Assembly (NCBI GenBank): GCA_963775085.1
Contig: CAVZHO010000008.1
Location: 151,399-215,398, forward strand
From: JAAFIP01 sp963775085
GTDB lineage: Bacteria; Pseudomonadota; Gammaproteobacteria; Burkholderiales; Burkholderiaceae_C
Length of the DNA stretch: 64,000 nucleotides
Direction of reading: 5' to 3'
Positions 60,143 to 64,000 of this stretch are shown here, in pieces. Position 1 is the first letter of the stretch. Each line of letters opens with the position of its first letter. The notes under the pieces are model-generated. The model did not search any database. It was not told where the DNA came from and saw only the letters and a list, made by a program, of their open reading frames with translations. The position numbers were made by a program, and so were the translations under genes.

Positions 60143-61276
60143 ATGATGGACAAGGTAGAAGTGGTTGTCATTGGCGCGGGTGTGGTGGGGCTGGCCGTTG
60201 CGCGGGCGTTGGCGTTGGCCGGGCGCGAGGTGCTGGTCCTAGAAAAAGAGCGCGCCATAGGCCAGGGGGTCAGCTCGCGCAATAGTGAGGTGATCCACGC
60301 CGGGCTGTCGTATCCGAGCGGCTCGCTCAAGGCGCGCCTGTGTGTGCGTGGCAAACAGATGCTGTACGCCTACTGCCAAGAGCGCGGGGTAGGCTTTGCC
60401 AACTGCGGCAAATTGATTGTCGCCACCGAAGCGGCGCAGCACGCCGCGCTGCAAGACATCCAGCGCATGGCCGCGGCCAACGGCGTACCCACGCAGTGGC
60501 TCAGTGCGCAGGAGGCCATGGCAATGGAGCCTGCCTTGCACTGCACCGCAGCCTTGCATTCGCCCAGCACGGGCATTGTGGACAGCCACGCGCTGATGCT
60601 GGCGCTGCAAGCAGACCTGGAAAATGCCGGGGGAATGGTGGTTTTGGGCACGCAGGTGCTGTCAGCCCAACTTTGCATGCCAAATACCAATGGAGTCCAC
60701 GTCGTACGGTCATTGTCAGCTACTGAAAATATAGCATTTGAATTGCAAACCCATACCCTTGTCAACGCGGCCAGCCTGCACGCGTGCGCGCTGGCGCGGC
60801 GTTTTGAAGGGCTTGGTGCGCAGCACATACCGCGCGAGTATTTCGCTAAAGGCAACTACTACAGCCTCGGCGGCAAAGCCCCGTTTAGCCAACTGATCTA
60901 CCCCGCCACCCATGGCGCGTGGCTGGGCGTGCACCTCACGCTGGACCTGGGCGGCCAGGCCAAGTTTGGCCCCGATCTGGAATGGCTGGACGCGCACGAT
61001 GCCGATGCGCTGGACTACGCCGTCAACCCCGCCCGGGCAGAGAGCTTTTACGCCGCCGTGCGCCGCTACTGGCCCGCACTGCCCGACGGCGCTTTGCAAC
61101 CCAGCTACAGCGGTGTGCGCCCCAAAATCCATGGCCCATCCGACAAAGCACCCGATTTCCGTATTGACGGCCCGGCGCTGCACGGTGTGGCTGGTTTGGT
61201 CAATCTGTTTGGTATCGAATCCCCCGGCCTGACCAGCAGCCTGGCGATAGGCGAGTACGTGCGTGACCTGCTGTGA
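60143..61276 (+). CDS. FAD-dependent oxidoreductase, LhgO-like
   Basis: A 377-residue flavoprotein: VVIGAGVVGLAVARALALAG binds FAD; VSSRNSEVIHAGLSYPSGSL and KLIVATEAAQHAALQ are typical of L-2-hydroxyglutarate oxidase-type enzymes. The C-terminal LVNLFGIESPGLTSSLAIGE closes the FAD site. Residues near 187-200 (HVVRSLSATENIAF) are encoded by a sequence resembling the dispersed repeat, a possible in-frame insertion. Its partner and substrate are unclear. Confidence 0.85.
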   Translation: MMDKVEVVVIGAGVVGLAVARALALAGREVLVLEKERAIGQGVSSRNSEVIHAGLSYPSGSLKARLCVRGKQMLYAYCQERGVGFANCGKLIVATEAAQHAALQDIQRMAAANGVPTQWLSAQEAMAMEPALHCTAALHSPSTGIVDSHALMLALQADLENAGGMVVLGTQVLSAQLCMPNTNGVHVVRSLSATENIAFELQTHTLVNAASLHACALARRFEGLGAQHIPREYFAKGNYYSLGGKAPFSQLIYPATHGAWLGVHLTLDLGGQAKFGPDLEWLDAHDADALDYAVNPARAESFYAAVRRYWPALPDGALQPSYSGVRPKIHGPSDKAPDFRIDGPALHGVAGLVNLFGIESPGLTSSLAIGEYVRDLL

Positions 61277-61344
61277 GTGAGCTGCAATGATCCGTTGCAA
61301 GGATAATTTGCTACGTAAATCACACCTATTTACGCAGCGGTCTC

Positions 61345-61833
61345 TTGACGAAAAACCCGCAGAACACATACTTATCTAGCATGCAAAAAATAACAATCAT
61401 GCCCATAACCTATACAACTACAGGAGTGCAGAGTGCGCGTTACTGCGCGCCACGCACTGCTGCGAGTCGGTCTGCCTGGCACGGCACCAGCACGCCGGGG
61501 CGCACCCAACCCGCCATCGCCTGCGTGGCGGCCCAATTTGGCAACAAAATCACGCTGGAGCAGGTGGCCAGCCTTTGCCGCCTGAGCACCTCGCAGTTTT
61601 GCCGCGTTTTCAAGCACGAGCAGGGCATCAGCTTTGGGCAGTACCTGCTGCACTACCGGCTGGAGCGCGCCTGTGAACGCCTGGGCAGCCCGGATGTGCT
61701 GGCCAAAGAGGTGGCCTACTCCGTGGGCTTTAACGACCTGTCGTACTTCACCTGGGCCTTCAAGCGCCAGATGGGCGTGTGCCCCAGCCATTACATCGAC
61801 ACACGGCAAGCGCAAGATCGTCCTAACGCATAG
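61345..61833 (+). CDS. short AraC-family regulator (HTH domain only)
   Basis: A protein of at most 162 residues with one AraC-type double helix-turn-helix: ITLEQVASLCRLSTSQFCRV, then DVLAKEVAYSVGFNDLSYFT and WAFKRQMGVCPSHY. The start may be the ATG at 61381. There is no N-terminal ligand domain. Two 17-bp direct repeats of the AraC half-site kind straddle its stop codon, so it is a likely activator of the cupredoxin-like gene downstream. Confidence 0.85.
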   Translation: MTKNPQNTYLSSMQKITIMPITYTTTGVQSARYCAPRTAASRSAWHGTSTPGRTQPAIACVAAQFGNKITLEQVASLCRLSTSQFCRVFKHEQGISFGQYLLHYRLERACERLGSPDVLAKEVAYSVGFNDLSYFTWAFKRQMGVCPSHYIDTRQAQDRPNA

Positions 61834-61849
61834 CAAGATCGTCCTAACG
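61812..61849 (+). promoter_or_regulatory. AraC-type operator: two 17-bp direct repeats, 21-bp period
   Basis: GCAAGATCGTCCTAACG occurs at 61812-61828 and again at 61833-61849, separated by 4 bp (CATA). Half-sites of 17 bp with 21-bp period are the araI1-araI2 geometry. A candidate -10 TACTAG at about 61866 precedes the gene start at 61907. Confidence 0.7.
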
Positions 61850-61906
61850 GGCAGCCCAGGGCGAGTACTAGACTCGCGTTCCCTTCACTACTTCAAGGAG
61901 AACGCT

Positions 61907-62428
61907 ATGCATCGCCGTATGGTTTCTACAGGTTTGGTGTTGTCTGCCGCATCGCTGGGGCTGGCCCCTTTGCACGCTTGGGCCGATGACGATGATGAGG
62001 GTAAATTAAGCGTTACGGTCGCGTTTGGTGCCGGGCTCAACACCGCACAACCGGGCAACGCAGCCAACCACCATGTCCTGCCGCACCAGATCAAAGTGCG
62101 CAAGGGTGGCGTGGTCAACTTCGTAGTGGCGGGCTTTCACCAGCTGATTGTCTATAAGCCAGGGGTTACGCAGGCGGCAGTGGCTGCCTTCCTTGCGTCA
62201 TTGGGAACACCGCCGTTTTTCATTGATTTTGACCCAGCCAATGTCCTGTACCGCGGCATTGCCCCTGCTGGTGGCCCACCCCCCGGCACAGCCGCCACCG
62301 CCAACCCCTCCAACGCAGGCAACCGCGTCGAGTCGGTATCGTTCGCCGAGGCGGGTGACTACCTGGTGGTCTGCAACGTGCGCTCGCACTTTGTAGACGG
62401 CATGTGGGCGACGGTGAGGGTGCGCTGA
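61907..62428 (+). CDS. secreted cupredoxin-like protein
   Basis: A 173-residue protein from the ATG at 61907, with AAGGAG before it. A signal peptide ends LHAWADDDDE. The rest is a single cupredoxin-like sandwich (HHVLPHQIKVRKGGVVNFVV, then AGFHQLIVYKPG and GDYLVVCNVRSHFVDGMWAT). The HQ and CNVRSH residues may bind copper; no Met ligand is in the classical position. It is transcribed after the AraC gene and probably controlled by it. Function unknown. Confidence 0.75.
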   Translation: MHRRMVSTGLVLSAASLGLAPLHAWADDDDEGKLSVTVAFGAGLNTAQPGNAANHHVLPHQIKVRKGGVVNFVVAGFHQLIVYKPGVTQAAVAAFLASLGTPPFFIDFDPANVLYRGIAPAGGPPPGTAATANPSNAGNRVESVSFAEAGDYLVVCNVRSHFVDGMWATVRVR

Positions 62429-62570
62429 GCGCGGCTGAACAGGCTGTCGTCGGCATGCCTGTCCGAGTTGGCTGCCAGCCCCAACGTCCTTGTCAGCTAC
62501 TGCCTTGCTAGGTGCGCCAGGGCAGAGCCTAGGGGCGTCGCCGCCCAAATTAACGGGCTGATAGAGGCCT

Positions 62571-63164
62571 ATGCCTACCCACCACCCGACCCCCGACAAA
62601 GACGCCATCGCCCTGCTGCCCCCCTTCGATAGGCTGGGGCTAGACCGCATCGCCCTCATCACCACCGGCGCGCAGGCCAAAGAGGCGTTTGCCAGGCTCG
62701 CGGACGCCCCCGCCTGGGGCTTTGACACCGAGTCCAAACCCACCTTCAAAGTGGGCGAGGTGTCCGACGGCCCGCACATTGTGCAGCTGTCCACCCCGCA
62801 GCAGGCCTGGGTGTTCCAGCTGCACGACCCGCACTGCCGTGCCGTGGTGGCCGAACTGATGGAGCGGCCAGGCATCGTCAAGGCGGGCTTTGGCCTGGGC
62901 GACGACCGCAAACGCATCATCAGCAAACTGGGCGTCGAGCCCGCCGGGGTGCTGGAGCTGAACACTATCTTGAGAAAGCGAGGCTACCGCAAAGACATGG
63001 GTGTGAAGGGCGCCGTCGCCGTGCTGTTTAACCAGCGCTTCATCGAGTCCAAAAAAGCCGCGACCAGCAACTGGGCCAACCTGCGGCTGACCGAAGCGCA
63101 ACTGGTCTATGCCGCTAACGATGCGTATGCAGCGATTCGGGTGTTGGATGCGTTGGGGCTGTGA
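62571..63164 (+). CDS. RNase D-like 3'-5' exonuclease
   Basis: A 197-residue DEDD-family exonuclease. Motif I is WGFDTESKPTF (Asp, Glu), motif II FGLGDDRKRI, and motif III the YAANDAYAAIRVL block with Tyr and Asp (DEDDy). It lacks the HRDC domain of full RNase D, so it is one of the small 3'-5' exonuclease proteins. It converges on the DUF924 pseudogene. Confidence 0.88.
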   Translation: MPTHHPTPDKDAIALLPPFDRLGLDRIALITTGAQAKEAFARLADAPAWGFDTESKPTFKVGEVSDGPHIVQLSTPQQAWVFQLHDPHCRAVVAELMERPGIVKAGFGLGDDRKRIISKLGVEPAGVLELNTILRKRGYRKDMGVKGAVAVLFNQRFIESKKAATSNWANLRLTEAQLVYAANDAYAAIRVLDALGL

Positions 63165-63171
63165 GGCGCAC

Positions 63172-63706
63172 TCAAAACGCCAAGCCCGGCTCCTGCAAAA
63201 ACCCCGCTCTTGCGCGGTAGACGCGCGGCCCAGGATGGCGTTGCGGTGCGGGTAGCGGCTAAAGCGTTGCAAGATGGACAGGTGCAGCCGCTCAAAGCGC
63301 AGGTTGTCCTCCAGCCCCGGCTGGTCAAACAGGCGCAGTGCCTCCTGGTGCACCGCCAGCGACTCGCTGTGCATATAGGGCATGTAGGCAAAGCGGCGCT
63401 GGGCCACAGGCAGCGGCGCATCCTCCCCACGCAGCACCAGCTCTTGCGCCAGGCACAGCGCCAGCGCGTCCTGCGCAAAAGCGCGCGGTGTGTCGCGCCA
63501 CACGTTACGCGGACTGGTCCTGCACCAGCACCTCGGCCAAGCGCCCCGCAGGCGTGGCCCGCCGACCAAACAGCTCGCAGCGCGCCGCTGCTCCAGCACT
63601 CCGCCAAAACGCTGCGTAATCAACGCATCCAGCGCCGCGTCTTTGGCAAAGTGCTGTTTTTCAGTCAGCTCGTTAAACAGAAGTGGAGGATGGTGTCGGG
63701 TTGCAT
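63172..63706 (-). pseudogene. DUF924 gene with at least four frameshifts
   Basis: On the minus strand from the ATG at 63706 the DUF924 parts appear in successive frames: MQPDTILHFC, then FNELTEKQHFAKDAALDALI, then LFGRRATPAGRLAEVLVQDQ, then PRNVWRDTPRAFAQDALALC with FAYMPYMHSESLAVHQEALR, and a last frame ending LQEPGLAF. Each junction needs one or two restored bases; one is in a T run. Total length (about 178 codons) matches DUF924. It is either recently dead or miscalled in the sequence. Confidence 0.75.
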
Positions 63707-63732
63707 CAGAATATGCCTCGAGCCCGTCACCA

Positions 63733-63765
63733 TAAAGCGTGAGCAGCTATTAAAAGCGTAGTAAT
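63733..63765 (+). repeat. dispersed repeat copy 12, partial
   Basis: AAAGCGTGAGCAGCTATTAA followed by AAGCGTAGTAATC matches the core GCGTAAGCAGCTATTAAA of the family with one change. It lies between the DUF924 pseudogene and the last small gene. Confidence 0.6.
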
Positions 63766-63773
63766 CAGAGGCT

Positions 63774-63968
63774 TTAAGCGCCCGCCTTTGGACGCGTCGC
63801 TGCTGCGCGACTGGGTGTCTTTACCTGCTTGTCTTCAACTCCAGGAACTTTCAACCCAAACGCCTCGGCCATGCGACGGGCCTGTGTAGCGGAGTCTTTG
63901 AGCGCCTTTTCAAGCGCCTTAGGGGTAGGCCTTAGCCTGCTGTGGCTTGGCTTTGCAGTTTGAGCCAT
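63774..63968 (-). CDS. small basic protein of unknown function
   Basis: A 64-residue, Lys/Arg/Ala-rich protein starting MAQTAKPSHSRLRPTPKALE and containing ALKDSATQARRMAEAFGLKV. It is hydrophilic, with no membrane segment. I recognise no family; the composition could suit a small DNA-associated or regulatory protein. The rest of the window to 64000 holds nothing identifiable. Confidence 0.5.
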   Translation of the reverse strand: MAQTAKPSHSRLRPTPKALEKALKDSATQARRMAEAFGLKVPGVEDKQVKTPSRAAATRPKAGA

Positions 63969-64000
63969 GGTGTGGGTTCCAGTATGTTGAGAATGCCGTT

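Noticed and set aside
61634..61906. Longer N-terminal extension of the cupredoxin-like protein
   Set aside because: The signal peptide and an AAGGAG ribosome-binding site fit the ATG at 61907; the extension is a shadow of the AraC gene.
1..64000. Prophage, insertion sequence or CRISPR array
   Set aside because: Bro-N and ORF6N remnants hint at phage ancestry, but no structural, integrase or transposase gene and no regularly spaced repeats were found.

Overview
The window looks like a chromosomal segment of a betaproteobacterium of the Comamonadaceae type (Rhodoferax, Polaromonas or Acidovorax relatives). Indicators are the GC-rich coding style, an imuA-imuB-dnaE2 mutagenesis cassette, orphan Bug-type tripartite tricarboxylate receptors, a protocatechuate 4,5-cleavage (pmd/lig) operon in the Comamonas order, a sox cluster, and a dispersed repeat built on GTAAGCAGCTATTAAA. 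I saw no rRNA, tRNA, CRISPR array, transposase or phage structural gene.

Layout. 1-4.5 kb: the end of a PQQ-type sugar dehydrogenase, an alpha/beta hydrolase with Cys at the nucleophile position, a RES-Xre toxin-antitoxin pair and a Bug receptor. 4.5-10 kb: dnaE2, imuB and imuA behind a LexA box. 10-12.6 kb: a radical SAM enzyme with a DUF547 lipoprotein and a possible 33-residue upstream peptide. 12.6-24.2 kb: an SDR, a LysR regulator, then the protocatechuate meta-cleavage operon (ligJ, ligK, two solute-binding proteins, ligI, ligA, ligB, ligC). An AT-richer AAA ATPase + PIN-like gene pair sits inside this operon between ligI and ligA. 24.2-30.9 kb: a divergon of flavin reductase, aldo-keto reductase and LLM monooxygenase against a GntR regulator and a Gfo/Idh/MocA protein, continuing by gene overlap into soxXYZA. 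I read it as a candidate sulfoquinovose-monooxygenase pathway joined to sulfur oxidation.

32.6-54.8 kb is an accessory island dense in toxin-antitoxin and defence-type genes: a GSU2403-type nucleotidyltransferase, HipBA, two Fic proteins, a LexA-controlled truncated Bro-N gene, an orphan antitoxin, RelE/Xre, a YhcG nuclease, a single-chain restriction-modification enzyme in an operon with a DGNHR/TIR-like protein (frameshifted), a DUF2130 nuclease, GNAT/DUF1778, a LexA-controlled ORF6N relic and AbiE with a truncated toxin. Many have palindromic operators, and several promoters place the start codon at or near the transcription start. A split second copy of a glyoxalase gene frames a vanadium-haloperoxidase-like gene.

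54.9-64 kb returns to metabolism: an isoquinoline-1-oxidoreductase-type molybdenum hydroxylase, an aldo/keto reductase, a histone-deacetylase-like hydrolase, an LhgO-like FAD enzyme, an AraC regulator whose probable operator (two 17-bp direct repeats, 21-bp period) precedes a cupredoxin-like gene, an RNase D-like exonuclease and a frameshifted DUF924 gene.

Themes. At least three LexA boxes mark an SOS regulon. The dispersed repeat occurs at least twelve times; copies supply part of a signal peptide and two stop codons. Several genes carry 1-2 base deletions, which may be decay or assembly error. All functional assignments come from reading motifs and gene order; no database search was run.
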